From RBG-16-64-13 sp963718375 (GTDB lineage: Bacteria; Actinomycetota; Thermoleophilia; RBG-16-64-13), in the NCBI GenBank assembly GCA_963718375.1, contig CAVQZD010000007.1:62001-126000 (forward strand): a stretch of 64,000 nt of DNA, in the 5' to 3' direction. The translations under genes and the position numbers were made by a program. Of the stretch, positions 1 to 7,589 are shown piece after piece (position 1 is the stretch's first letter; each line of letters starts with the position of its first letter). Below the pieces are notes generated by a model. The model ran no database searches. It worked only from the letters and a program-made list of their open reading frames with translations, and was not told the origin of the DNA.

Positions 1-218
1 GCCTCACGCGCCGCAGCGAAAGCCTCGGGCAGAATCCGGTCGAGAGTCTCACCATCCGCCAAGCGCTGCCTGAACTCTTTGGTCTTGCCGCGTAGAGCTT
101 CGTCGGACAGCGGGGTGACGGAATCCTCAAGGGCACTGACCTTCAGGGCAGCCTCCTGGAGTACCTTGGGCTTCTTGCCTTCGCCGATGCGAAGGAGCTT
201 GTCGACTACCCCTGCCAT
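1..218 (-). CDS. secA: Preprotein translocase ATPase SecA, N-terminal fragment (gene runs off the left edge)
   Basis: About 72 codons are visible, from an ATG at 216-218 to the window edge. The translation contains LSDEALRGKTKEFRQRL followed by a run ending LPEAFAAAREA, which match the conserved start of SecA. SecA is the cytosolic ATPase that drives unfolded preproteins through SecYEG; secY lies at 45.1-46.4 kb. The Walker motifs fall outside the window. The start codon directly abuts the hpf stop codon, and only a weak purine-rich Shine-Dalgarno (SD) is visible, so translation is probably coupled to hpf. Identification is confident; completeness cannot be judged. Confidence 0.9.
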   Translation of the reverse strand, partial: MAGVVDKLLRIGEGKKPKVLQEAALKVSALEDSVTPLSDEALRGKTKEFRQRLADGETLDRILPEAFAAARE

Positions 219-785
219 CTATCTCTGGGCTTCGATGAGCCCGTAGTTGCCGTCGCGACGCCGGTACACGACCGCGGTCTCATCAGTCTCTGAACTCTTG
301 AAGACGTAGAAGTCGTGACCCACCAGATCCAGTTGGAGACATGCCTCTTCTGGGGTCATCGGCTTGACCATGAAGTGCTTCGTCTTCACGATCTTCGGAA
401 GCGCGGCCTCCTCTTCAGACTCGTCCGCTTCTTCGGGGAACATGAACCCTTCAGATACCAGGGCCTCTTTGTGACCCGCCTGCGAACGCGACACTACCTT
501 TCCTCGGTACTTCTTCACCTGGCGTTCAAGTTTCTCGGACACCAAGTCGATGGACGCGTAGATGTCGGGTGAAGCTTCGCGCGCTCTGATCACTGGACCC
601 TTGGTGAAGATGGTGACTTCGACCACCTGACTGTCTGAGATGCTGGGGTTCTTCTCGGTCCACATCTCGACTTCGCAACGACTACCATCGGCCAGGTACT
701 TGCTGAGCTTGCCGATCTTCTCTTCGGCATAGCTACCTATGGCATCTGTTACAGCAAGATTCCTACCTTTTACGGTGAGGTTCAC
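219..785 (-). CDS. hpf: Ribosome hibernation promoting factor, long form
   Basis: This 188-residue protein has the two-domain layout of long HPF. An S30AE-type N-terminal domain (about residues 1-100) sits in the decoding region of idle 30S subunits. A C-terminal domain (about 125-188, containing KTKHFMVKPMTPEEA) dimerises to form 100S ribosomes. The start is GTG at 783-785, with AAGGAG ten bases upstream. The hpf-secA order is common in Gram-positive genomes. The 104-base upstream gap holds a perfect palindrome and a short hairpin, described separately. Confidence 0.95.
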   Translation of the reverse strand: MNLTVKGRNLAVTDAIGSYAEEKIGKLSKYLADGSRCEVEMWTEKNPSISDSQVVEVTIFTKGPVIRAREASPDIYASIDLVSEKLERQVKKYRGKVVSRSQAGHKEALVSEGFMFPEEADESEEEAALPKIVKTKHFMVKPMTPEEACLQLDLVGHDFYVFKSSETDETAVVYRRRDGNYGLIEAQR

Positions 786-800
786 GCCGTTTTCGCTCCT

Positions 801-835
801 TGACTAGTCATGCAGTCCCCCGACGGCAGACTGCA
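801..835. other. Palindrome plus hairpin upstream of hpf
   Basis: Positions 801-810 read TGACTAGTCA, a perfect 10-base palindrome that touches the hpf SD. Next to it, 811-817 (TGCAGTC) and 829-835 (GACTGCA) are a perfect 7-base inverted repeat with an 11-base loop. Both would lie in the hpf 5' leader. They could be an operator or an RNA structure affecting hpf translation. No regulator is identified and chance cannot be excluded. Confidence 0.4.
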
Positions 836-889
836 GAGGTATGTTCGCCACCCGGGTGTCGGTGCGGAGAGTGTCAAATGATACCCCCT

Positions 890-1672
890 TCAGTCGTGTC
901 TTTCAGCAGCGACGGCCACCGCTCTTGAGAAGGTGAATACGTGCACTGGTAATCCGGTTCCCTTTCTCAGCACTGCTGACACCTCGCGGGCTGTGGCCCC
1001 CGTCGTGTACACGTCGTCTATGAGTATCACCGCTCTAGTATGACGCGCCGCGGATAAGATACGCGTAGTCTCGAGACGGAAGACCCCCCGCAGATTCTGC
1101 TCTCTGCCCACCCTGTCCAAGGTCTTCTGGTTCTTGGTGGATCTCGTCTTGCGGACCAGGGCAGCCCTCTTGATCCCCTCAATTCCGCCCGCGGGGCCGG
1201 AGACGAGCCAACGGGACAGTACCTCTGCCTGATTGTATCCGCGTTCGCGCCGGCTGGAGGAGTGGATCGGCACCCAAGTGACCAAGAGCCGGTCTCTAGG
1301 GCCTACCGCGTCAACGAACTCGTCAAAGGCCGGCCTCGCCAGCTCGGCCATGATCCGCCCCAGTACTGGTTGGCCGCCGAACTTGAACTGGACGACCAGA
1401 TCCTGAGCCGCCCCTTGGTGACGAAAAGCCCCTCTGGCGCCAGAGTACTCGAGCTCCTTGCCTATGCAAAAAGTGCAGCGCCCGCCCACCAGGGCCTGCG
1501 GCCCGGGTTCTCCACAGCGCGGGCATGAGTCCACTCTCGTCGCGACCAGTCCTTGGCGGCAGCTCTCGCACAGATGGGTCTCGAACTCCTTGCATCCCAC
1601 GCAGCGCGGAGGAAACAGGACCGAGAGCACGGGCTCGACTATCGACTCACGAAGTTGCCGCACAAGACCCAT
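890..1672 (-). CDS. comF: ComF family phosphoribosyltransferase-like protein
   Basis: The 260-residue protein has an N-terminal cysteine cluster (PPRCVGCKEFETHLCESC, then CPRC and CTFC) that looks like a zinc-binding double knuckle. A type I phosphoribosyltransferase domain follows, with the PRPP-loop motif VILIDDVYTTGATARE. ComF proteins are linked to DNA uptake in Bacillus and Haemophilus, but many homologues occur outside competence operons and their substrate is unknown. I chose ATG at 1670-1672 over the overlapping upstream GTG because AAGGG lies six bases before it. No other competence genes are nearby. Confidence 0.85.
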   Translation of the reverse strand: MGLVRQLRESIVEPVLSVLFPPRCVGCKEFETHLCESCRQGLVATRVDSCPRCGEPGPQALVGGRCTFCIGKELEYSGARGAFRHQGAAQDLVVQFKFGGQPVLGRIMAELARPAFDEFVDAVGPRDRLLVTWVPIHSSSRRERGYNQAEVLSRWLVSGPAGGIEGIKRAALVRKTRSTKNQKTLDRVGREQNLRGVFRLETTRILSAARHTRAVILIDDVYTTGATAREVSAVLRKGTGLPVHVFTFSRAVAVAAERHD

Positions 1673-1730
1673 CACACGCCCTTAGATAGAACGGGGGCGC
1701 AAGTCGTATCCCTCGTGCTTGCGAGCGGGC

Positions 1731-2726
1731 TCAGGCGACGTGGTCCGCCGCGCGCTGTCCGATGACACCGTCCACGACCAGACCCCCGTCCGGTACGCGC
1801 GAGCCGGGCAACAGGAGAGAGCGCGCTATGTGGGCGCCGCTCCCTATCACACTGCGCTCGCCTATGATGGTCGGCCCATCGATCACCACGTCCTCGCCTA
1901 TCCTGCAGTCGCTGCCTATAAGAATGGGCGGCTCTATGCGGATGGATCCGGGTAGGCGACTGCCTTCCTCGACCCATACGCCAGGCCGCACTTCTTCGCC
2001 CGGCACCTCGATCCCGACACGGCCTGCCAGGGCGTCATGGTTGCCGCGGATGTACTCCTGGAGGTTGCCTACGTCGCTCCAATACTCGTCGATGGCGTTG
2101 GCGTGGAAGGCAACACCCTGTTTGAGGAGGTCGGGGAAGACCCGTTTGCCGAAGTCGTCAAACTGTCCTTCGGGTATGTGCGAGAGGATCTCGGGCTCGA
2201 ACACGTACATGCCGCAGTTGCAGAGGCGCGAGCGAGCCTCCTCGATGCGGGGCTTCTCCTGAAAACCCACCACGCGGTCTTCGTCGTCGGCCACCACTAC
2301 CCCATACAGACTGGGATCGGCCACCTCTTTCACCGACATAGTAGCTATCGACCCGTATCGTCGATGCGCCGCCACCAGGCCAGTCAAGTCGATGTCGGTG
2401 AGAGCGTCACCGCTCATGACCAAGAAGGTTTCACCGCTCAAGAAGTCCTCATTGCTCTTGACCCCCCCGGCAGTGCCACGGAGGTCAGACTCGAACGAGT
2501 ATCTGATGTCCATACCCAGACGACTGCCGTCCCCCAGGTATCCTTCGATGATCTCGGGCAGATGGTGAAGGTTGATCACCACCTCGACGATGCCGTGCCG
2601 CTTCAACAGACGAAGGATGTGATACAGCGCCGGCCGGTTGACTATGGGGGCCATCGGCTTGGGTAACAGGTCGGTTACAGGGCGCAACCGAGTGCCTATC
2701 CCGGCCGCCATTATCATCGCTCTCAT
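1731..2726 (-). CDS. NDP-sugar pyrophosphorylase (mannose-1-phosphate guanylyltransferase type)
   Basis: The 331-residue protein starts with the nucleotidyltransferase signature MAAGIGTRLRPVTDLLPKP and continues with a Rossmann-like catalytic domain to about residue 235. The C-terminal third has hexapeptide-like repeats (for example IGSDCRIGEDVVIDGPTIIG) that should form a left-handed beta helix. Such enzymes make GDP-mannose or other NDP-sugars for envelope glycans, which would fit the LCP ligases in the same gene run. The base and sugar cannot be assigned from sequence. The ATG overlaps the mtnA stop, with GGAGG four bases upstream. Confidence 0.85.
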   Translation of the reverse strand: MRAMIMAAGIGTRLRPVTDLLPKPMAPIVNRPALYHILRLLKRHGIVEVVINLHHLPEIIEGYLGDGSRLGMDIRYSFESDLRGTAGGVKSNEDFLSGETFLVMSGDALTDIDLTGLVAAHRRYGSIATMSVKEVADPSLYGVVVADDEDRVVGFQEKPRIEEARSRLCNCGMYVFEPEILSHIPEGQFDDFGKRVFPDLLKQGVAFHANAIDEYWSDVGNLQEYIRGNHDALAGRVGIEVPGEEVRPGVWVEEGSRLPGSIRIEPPILIGSDCRIGEDVVIDGPTIIGERSVIGSGAHIARSLLLPGSRVPDGGLVVDGVIGQRAADHVA

Positions 2727-3802
2727 AGTGCCTCCAATCTGCTCAAGCTCTCCCCGAAAGGCGGGGAGGCCACTCCCCGCTCAGTGACTATCGCGGTGAC
2801 GTTGGCAGCGGGAGTCACGTCGAAGGCCGGATTGCGCACCCTCACTCCCGCGGGAGCCCACCGGACATCAGCGTATCCGGTCACTTCGTCGGCGGACCTC
2901 TCTTCTATGGGTATCAGCCCCCCGTGCGCCAACGTCGGGTCGTAAGTGGAGAACGGCGCCGCCACGTAGAAGGGCAGCCCGTGCTCCTTTGCGAGCACCG
3001 AAACGCTGTATGTGCCGATCTTGTTGGCCACATCACCATTGGCCGTGATGCGGTCCGCTCCCACCACCACGTGCGTGACAGCCCCCGCCCTCATCAGGGA
3101 ACCAGCCATGTTGTCTGTTATCAGCTCCATGGAGATACCTTCACGCGTGAGCTCCCAAGCAGTCAGGCGGGCTCCCTGCAGAAGCGGCCGCGTCTCGTCC
3201 ACCAGCACGTGCACCCCCGGGTCCCGAGCATGGACAGATCTGATGACTCCCAATGCTGTGCCGTACCCGGCCGTGGCGAGCGCACCGGCATTGCAGTGTG
3301 TCAGGATCGTCAATCGCTCACCCTGAATAAGCGCCGCGCCGTTCTCTCCGATGGCACGGCACCGGGCAATGTCGTCGGCATGCAACTCGAGCGCACGCTT
3401 CTCCATCTGTGTGGTCACTTCATCTGGTGACAGCTGCTTCGCGTCCCAGACCTGCCGCATCTGCGCCAGCGCCCAGAACAGGTTATACGCCGTGGGGCGC
3501 GTCTCCCCTAGTCCCTTGGTAGCATTCTGGAGTGCTTCGCGGAAGCGCGCGGGATCACCGGCGCTCTCGCGCAGGGCTGTCCGTGCCGCCAGTGCCATCC
3601 CCATCGCCGCCATCACGCCTATGGCAGGTGCTCCGCGCACGGCCATCTCGCGGATCGCCTCGGCCACCTGCTGCCAGGTATCACAGCGCAGATAGACCTC
3701 TTCCAGCGGAAGACGGCGCTGATCGATCAACTCGACCATGCCATCTCGCCATTCGACAGTCCTGATGCTCCCGGCCCGGCTGCCGCAGCCCACTGCGCTC
3801 AC
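2723..3802 (-). CDS. mtnA: S-methyl-5-thioribose-1-phosphate isomerase
   Basis: MtnA converts methylthioribose-1-phosphate to methylthioribulose-1-phosphate in methionine salvage. The 359-residue length fits. Family motifs are present: IRTVEWRDG near the start, THCNAGALATAGYGTAL with the active-site cysteine, DETRPLLQGARLTAWEL, and GADRITANGDVANKIGT with the catalytic aspartate. The GTG start overlaps the ahcY stop by four bases, so the two are probably co-translated. The next enzymes of salvage (MtnB, MtnC, MtnD) are not in the window, so the product may enter another route. Confidence 0.95.
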   Translation of the reverse strand: MSAVGCGSRAGSIRTVEWRDGMVELIDQRRLPLEEVYLRCDTWQQVAEAIREMAVRGAPAIGVMAAMGMALAARTALRESAGDPARFREALQNATKGLGETRPTAYNLFWALAQMRQVWDAKQLSPDEVTTQMEKRALELHADDIARCRAIGENGAALIQGERLTILTHCNAGALATAGYGTALGVIRSVHARDPGVHVLVDETRPLLQGARLTAWELTREGISMELITDNMAGSLMRAGAVTHVVVGADRITANGDVANKIGTYSVSVLAKEHGLPFYVAAPFSTYDPTLAHGGLIPIEERSADEVTGYADVRWAPAGVRVRNPAFDVTPAANVTAIVTERGVASPPFGESLSRLEAL

Positions 3803-5058
3803 GTGCCCATTTGCCAGCTTGCCAGGTACTTCTCCTGCTCGGGGGTAAGCTTGTCGATACCGGCGCCCAGCGCGCTCAGTTTGAGTCTCGCGATCTCTTG
3901 GTCGAGCGCCTCAGGCACATCATAGACGCGCTTCTCCAAGGTCTTCGCGTTCTTGACCATGTACTCCGCCGACAAAGCCTGGTTGGCGAAGCTCATGTCC
4001 ATCACGCTGGAGGGATGGCCTTCGGCCGCGGCCAGATTGATCAACCGGCCCTCGCCCAACAGATAGAGGTTGCGGCCATCAGCCAGGGTGTATTCCTCGA
4101 CGAACTCACGCACTCTGCGCTGCGTCTTGGCGAGCTTCTCCAAGGCCGGGATGTCTATCTCGACGTTGAAGTGACCGGTGTTGGCGATGATGGCGCCATC
4201 CTTCATGGCCTCGAAATGCTCTTTGCGGATCACGTGGATGTCACCGGTAGCCGTGACGAAGATGTCACCCACCGGCGCGACTTCGGCCATCGGCATCACA
4301 CGGAACCCGTCCATGATGGCCTCGAGCGCACGCACCGGATCTACCTCGAGCACCACCACGTCGGCCCCGTGACCCTTCGCCCGCATAGCCACGCCCCGCC
4401 CACACCATCCGTAGCCCGCTATCACCACGATCTTACCCGCTATCAAGCGGTTGGTCGCGCGGATGATGCCGTCCAGCGTGGACTGCCCCGTGCCATAACG
4501 GTTGTCGAACAGATGCTTGGTGAGGGCCTCGTTCACGGCGATGATGGGATACCTGAGCACCCCTTCCTGCTCCATGGCCTTGAGTCGGATGACCCCGGTG
4601 GTGGTCTCTTCGGTGCCTCCGATGACCCCGTCGGCCACGTCGGAACGGTCTCCATGAAGCAGACCCACCACATCGGCCCCGTCGTCCATGGTCAATTGCG
4701 GGCGAAAGTCGATGACCTTCTGGATATGCGAGTAGTAGCTATCGCGGTCCTCGCCCTTGATGGCGTACGTCGAGATGCCGTACTCGGCTACCAGCGCGGC
4801 CGCGACATCATCTTGAGTCGAGAGCGGGTTAGAGGCGCACAGGGCCAGCTCGGCACCGCCTGCCTTCAGGGTCCGCATGAGACTGGCCGTCTCACTGGTC
4901 ACGTGCAGACACGCCCCGATACGTATGCCTTTGAGAGGCTTCTCCTTGTCGAAGCGTTCGCGGATGCTGGCCAGTACCGGCATCTCCTTCTCCGCCCACT
5001 CGACTCTGAGTGCTCCGGCTGCCGCCAGGCCCATATCCTTCACATCATGATCGACCAC
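3799..5058 (-). CDS. ahcY: Adenosylhomocysteinase
   Basis: This enzyme reversibly hydrolyses S-adenosylhomocysteine to adenosine and homocysteine with tightly bound NAD. The NAD motif VVIAGYGWCGRGVA and the family motif FDNRYGTGQS are clear. At 419 residues it is the short form, without the roughly 40-residue insert of many proteobacterial enzymes. GTG start with GGAGG nine bases upstream. It forms a compact set with mtnA and the PNP-like gene, suggesting joint recycling of the two SAM by-products. Confidence 0.96.
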   Translation of the reverse strand: MVDHDVKDMGLAAAGALRVEWAEKEMPVLASIRERFDKEKPLKGIRIGACLHVTSETASLMRTLKAGGAELALCASNPLSTQDDVAAALVAEYGISTYAIKGEDRDSYYSHIQKVIDFRPQLTMDDGADVVGLLHGDRSDVADGVIGGTEETTTGVIRLKAMEQEGVLRYPIIAVNEALTKHLFDNRYGTGQSTLDGIIRATNRLIAGKIVVIAGYGWCGRGVAMRAKGHGADVVVLEVDPVRALEAIMDGFRVMPMAEVAPVGDIFVTATGDIHVIRKEHFEAMKDGAIIANTGHFNVEIDIPALEKLAKTQRRVREFVEEYTLADGRNLYLLGEGRLINLAAAEGHPSSVMDMSFANQALSAEYMVKNAKTLEKRVYDVPEALDQEIARLKLSALGAGIDKLTPEQEKYLASWQMGT

Positions 5059-5073
5059 TACCCGTCTCCTCCT

Positions 5074-5685
5074 CTAGTGAACCCACGTCGCTATCGCCGC
5101 CGCGATGCGCAGCCCCATCTGAGCCGCCACGATCGCCACCGGCACCAGTTCTGAACATGCCGCCACGTGATGATTGACCTGCACCGTCTCGCTCTCGTAG
5201 GCGCTCAGGTGCTCATGATCTTCTACTCCGGCCACCACCCCCGACGCTACTATGATACCGCCCTCGGCTCCCAGCCGCTGCAATACCGGCTCCGGAGCGT
5301 AGATGCCCGTCATGGCAGGAAACCGCGGGCCGACTTCGTCGCCGCCCCGGCCCGCCAACGGCGAACGCCACGTCAGATTCGCGTGATCGGTGACCGCCAC
5401 CACCATCCTGACATCGCTCGGCGACTCGTCCGAAAGACTTACGCCCGGACAGATGCAGCCCACCACACCAGCGCCGCGACCGCACTCGCTGCCCGCCTCG
5501 CTCACGCTCCGCAGGGCCTGCCTCAGCCGTGCGACTTCCGCCCGGGTGATGGGACGTGACAGATTCTTGACACCCACCTCTGCCAGAGAGACCAGCGTCC
5601 CCTCCGAGCCTGCCAGACTCCGCGCCACGCCCGCGGCGACTTGGTCTCGGTCGAGGTCCAGACCCGGCGTGACCAGTACCTTCAT
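5074..5685 (-). CDS. Truncated, divergent purine nucleoside phosphorylase-like protein
   Basis: This 203-residue protein resembles the C-terminal two-thirds of trimeric PNP/MTA phosphorylases. TDHANLTWRSPLAGRGGDEV followed by GPRFPAMTGIYAPE parallels the PNP segment DHINL...NPL...RFPAMSDAY, and ELVPVAIVAAQMGLRI parallels STVPEVIVARHCGLRV. The N-terminal GSGLG phosphate loop and the H-x-YEG motif are absent. The chain ends where PNP would have its purine-binding asparagine (TNK reads TWV here). Only 16 bases separate the ATG from the preceding stop, so a longer start is impossible. It sits directly before ahcY and mtnA, where a functional MtnP would be expected. It may be a degenerate enzyme, a regulatory homologue or a changed activity. 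Confidence 0.6.
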   Translation of the reverse strand: MKVLVTPGLDLDRDQVAAGVARSLAGSEGTLVSLAEVGVKNLSRPITRAEVARLRQALRSVSEAGSECGRGAGVVGCICPGVSLSDESPSDVRMVVAVTDHANLTWRSPLAGRGGDEVGPRFPAMTGIYAPEPVLQRLGAEGGIIVASGVVAGVEDHEHLSAYESETVQVNHHVAACSELVPVAIVAAQMGLRIAAAIATWVH

Positions 5686-5701
5686 CCCGGTCGGTCAGTG
5701 C

Positions 5702-7510
5702 CTACTGGGCGGAGACCGGGACCATCGACTTCGCCATGGCCAGCAACTCTTCCTCGCCGGCCAGATGTGACAGAGTGTTCGAGACCCAATAGAGGACCCC
5801 GTCGCTCTTCCACCAGACTCGCTCCACCTTGTCCGCGACGTAGACGACCGTGTAAGTGGTGCCGTTGTGGGTCACCTCTTTGCCCGCGCTTGCCAAAGGA
5901 GCGTCTAACCATGTGGTCTCGGTGATGTTCATGTACTGGTCGGCCCCCCCAAGCTTGTACAGCATCACGAGGGCGGGCTGGCTGTCCCCTCCCGTCTTGA
6001 TCTTGTAGATGGTGGCGTTGTTGGGAGACCGCGTGGACATGGTGTAGCCGGTCGGGATCTCGACAGGCGCCTGCACCGCGAACGATACCTTCTTGGCCAC
6101 CCCCTTCCAGATCTTCGCGGAGGGGATCGTGCTGGTGCTAGTTGCAGCGGAACCTGCGGGAAGCTTGAAGTCACTGCCCAGGACTACCGTGATACGAGCC
6201 ACCGAGCTGGATTCGCTCACGTTGGTGGTCTTCACAAGCGAAGCCACCTTCTGGGCGCCGTCGGACGCGCCCGCCGGATACCAGATCTCGGTCGAATCGA
6301 GCTTCTGTGTTGCGTTACCCACGAACACGACTCTAGCCCCCTGGCCCCGCAACCAGTCAGCCATCGCGCCGGCCGAACCGGAGGGTGCAGTGGAGTTGTA
6401 CACATCGAGGCCCACGCCCGACAGAGGAGCGCTCGCTTGGACAGTAGTCTCGGTTGAAGCGTCAGCGCCGCTGGCAGCTTGCTGAGCCTGCGAGGGTGCC
6501 AAGAAGTCCTCGACCGCCGCGGATATCTTGTCCTTGGAGGCGATGACATACGAACCCCCGCTGATCGTCTGGGTCGTGCCCCGCAGCGTCACCTGCTTGA
6601 TGCCGCTGCCGTCCAGCCTGATACCCCACCAGGCGAGCTTGATGAAATCGTTGGTACCCAGATCTGTGGCCACGTTCTCGAAGAAGGCCCCGATCACGCC
6701 GGGTAGTTTCAGCCCCAGATCCCAGCCCATCGCCTGCTGCCGCAGCCCGTTCAAAAAACGTTGCTGGCGCTCCATGCGGCCAAAATCGAGGTTCGCGTCA
6801 TGCCTGAAACGCACGTAATCCAAGGCATCGGCCCCATCCAGCAACTGATAGCCGGGCTGCAAGTCGATAGCCTCGTACGCACCGCCTTCGTACAAGTAGC
6901 GCCTGTCCACCTCGACGTATACGCCGCCCAGCTTGTCGGTCATGTCTTGAAAAGCCTGAAAGTCGACCTCTAGGTAGTGGTCGATATCTACCCCTGTGAG
7001 CGACTGGATGGTCCGGATGGCCAAGGCCGGGCCACCGTATGAGTAGGCCGCGTTGAGCTTCTGCTTTCCGTGACCTTGCACGTCGACCCGCAAGTCTCGC
7101 GGGAAGGACAGCATGGAGAGATAGTTGTTCGAGGGATCGACATGGATCAGCATGATGGTGTCAGACAGGCCATAGGACTTCCCCGTCGATGACCTGCGGT
7201 CAGAGCCGACCAAGAGTATGTTCATGGCGTCCGGAGATTCCGGGACACCCTCGAGGGTGGTAGCGGACCCCGGGTCTGTGCCCTCTTGCGAAGCGACGGT
7301 GGTCACGGGGTCCTCTGCCAGCGCCTGCATGGCGTCCTCCGGCACACGGTCGTTGGCTGCAGATACCTTCGCATCCAGCCAGAGGTAGTAGCCGGCCCCC
7401 ACGACCACCATGACTAGGACGAAAGCCACCACCGACCACAGGAGGATACGCGAGCGCTTGCGCCCGGAGTTTCGTCTACCCGGATACTTCTTGTAGGAGC
7501 TCTCTGCCAG
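5702..7510 (-). CDS. LCP family glycopolymer ligase with LytR_C and DUF4367-like domains (paralogue 1)
   Basis: LytR-CpsA-Psr proteins move lipid-linked glycopolymers onto peptidoglycan outside the cell. The order is: basic cytoplasmic N-terminus, one membrane helix, LCP domain (about residues 95-265, with FPRDLRVDV, YLEVDFQAF and DYVRFRHDANLDFGRMERQQ), a LytR_C-like domain (about 364-447), and a tail (about 464-602) shared with the next two genes. The first ATG/GTG/TTG is a GTG at 7430-7432, inside the membrane helix. An in-frame CTG at 7508-7510, with GGGAG five bases upstream, adds the expected basic residues (RRNSGRKRSR), so I use it. The upstream stop lies at about 7546. Function by family; substrate unknown. 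Confidence 0.85.
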   Translation of the reverse strand: MAESSYKKYPGRRNSGRKRSRILLWSVVAFVLVMVVVGAGYYLWLDAKVSAANDRVPEDAMQALAEDPVTTVASQEGTDPGSATTLEGVPESPDAMNILLVGSDRRSSTGKSYGLSDTIMLIHVDPSNNYLSMLSFPRDLRVDVQGHGKQKLNAAYSYGGPALAIRTIQSLTGVDIDHYLEVDFQAFQDMTDKLGGVYVEVDRRYLYEGGAYEAIDLQPGYQLLDGADALDYVRFRHDANLDFGRMERQQRFLNGLRQQAMGWDLGLKLPGVIGAFFENVATDLGTNDFIKLAWWGIRLDGSGIKQVTLRGTTQTISGGSYVIASKDKISAAVEDFLAPSQAQQAASGADASTETTVQASAPLSGVGLDVYNSTAPSGSAGAMADWLRGQGARVVFVGNATQKLDSTEIWYPAGASDGAQKVASLVKTTNVSESSSVARITVVLGSDFKLPAGSAATSTSTIPSAKIWKGVAKKVSFAVQAPVEIPTGYTMSTRSPNNATIYKIKTGGDSQPALVMLYKLGGADQYMNITETTWLDAPLASAGKEVTHNGTTYTVVYVADKVERVWWKSDGVLYWVSNTLSHLAGEEELLAMAKSMVPVSAQ

Positions 7511-7589
7511 GGTCTCTCCCCCTACTGGTAGGCTATCGTCCGATCAAGTGCGCAGGACTGGAGCCACGAAGGCACCAGTCCGGCGGGTC

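Noticed and set aside
5059..5073. SAM or SAH riboswitch before ahcY/mtnA
   Set aside because: Gaps here are only a few bases and the genes overlap or nearly touch; no aptamer-like structure is possible between them.
3811..5154. Plus-strand open frame of 447 codons opposite ahcY
   Set aside because: Same cause: antisense shadow of a conserved gene with no recognisable domain.
5686..5701. Missing N-terminus of the PNP-like gene restored by an upstream start or frameshift
   Set aside because: Only 16 bases lie between its ATG and the stop of LCP paralogue 1, and that gene's end is itself conserved, so the missing half was not found upstream.
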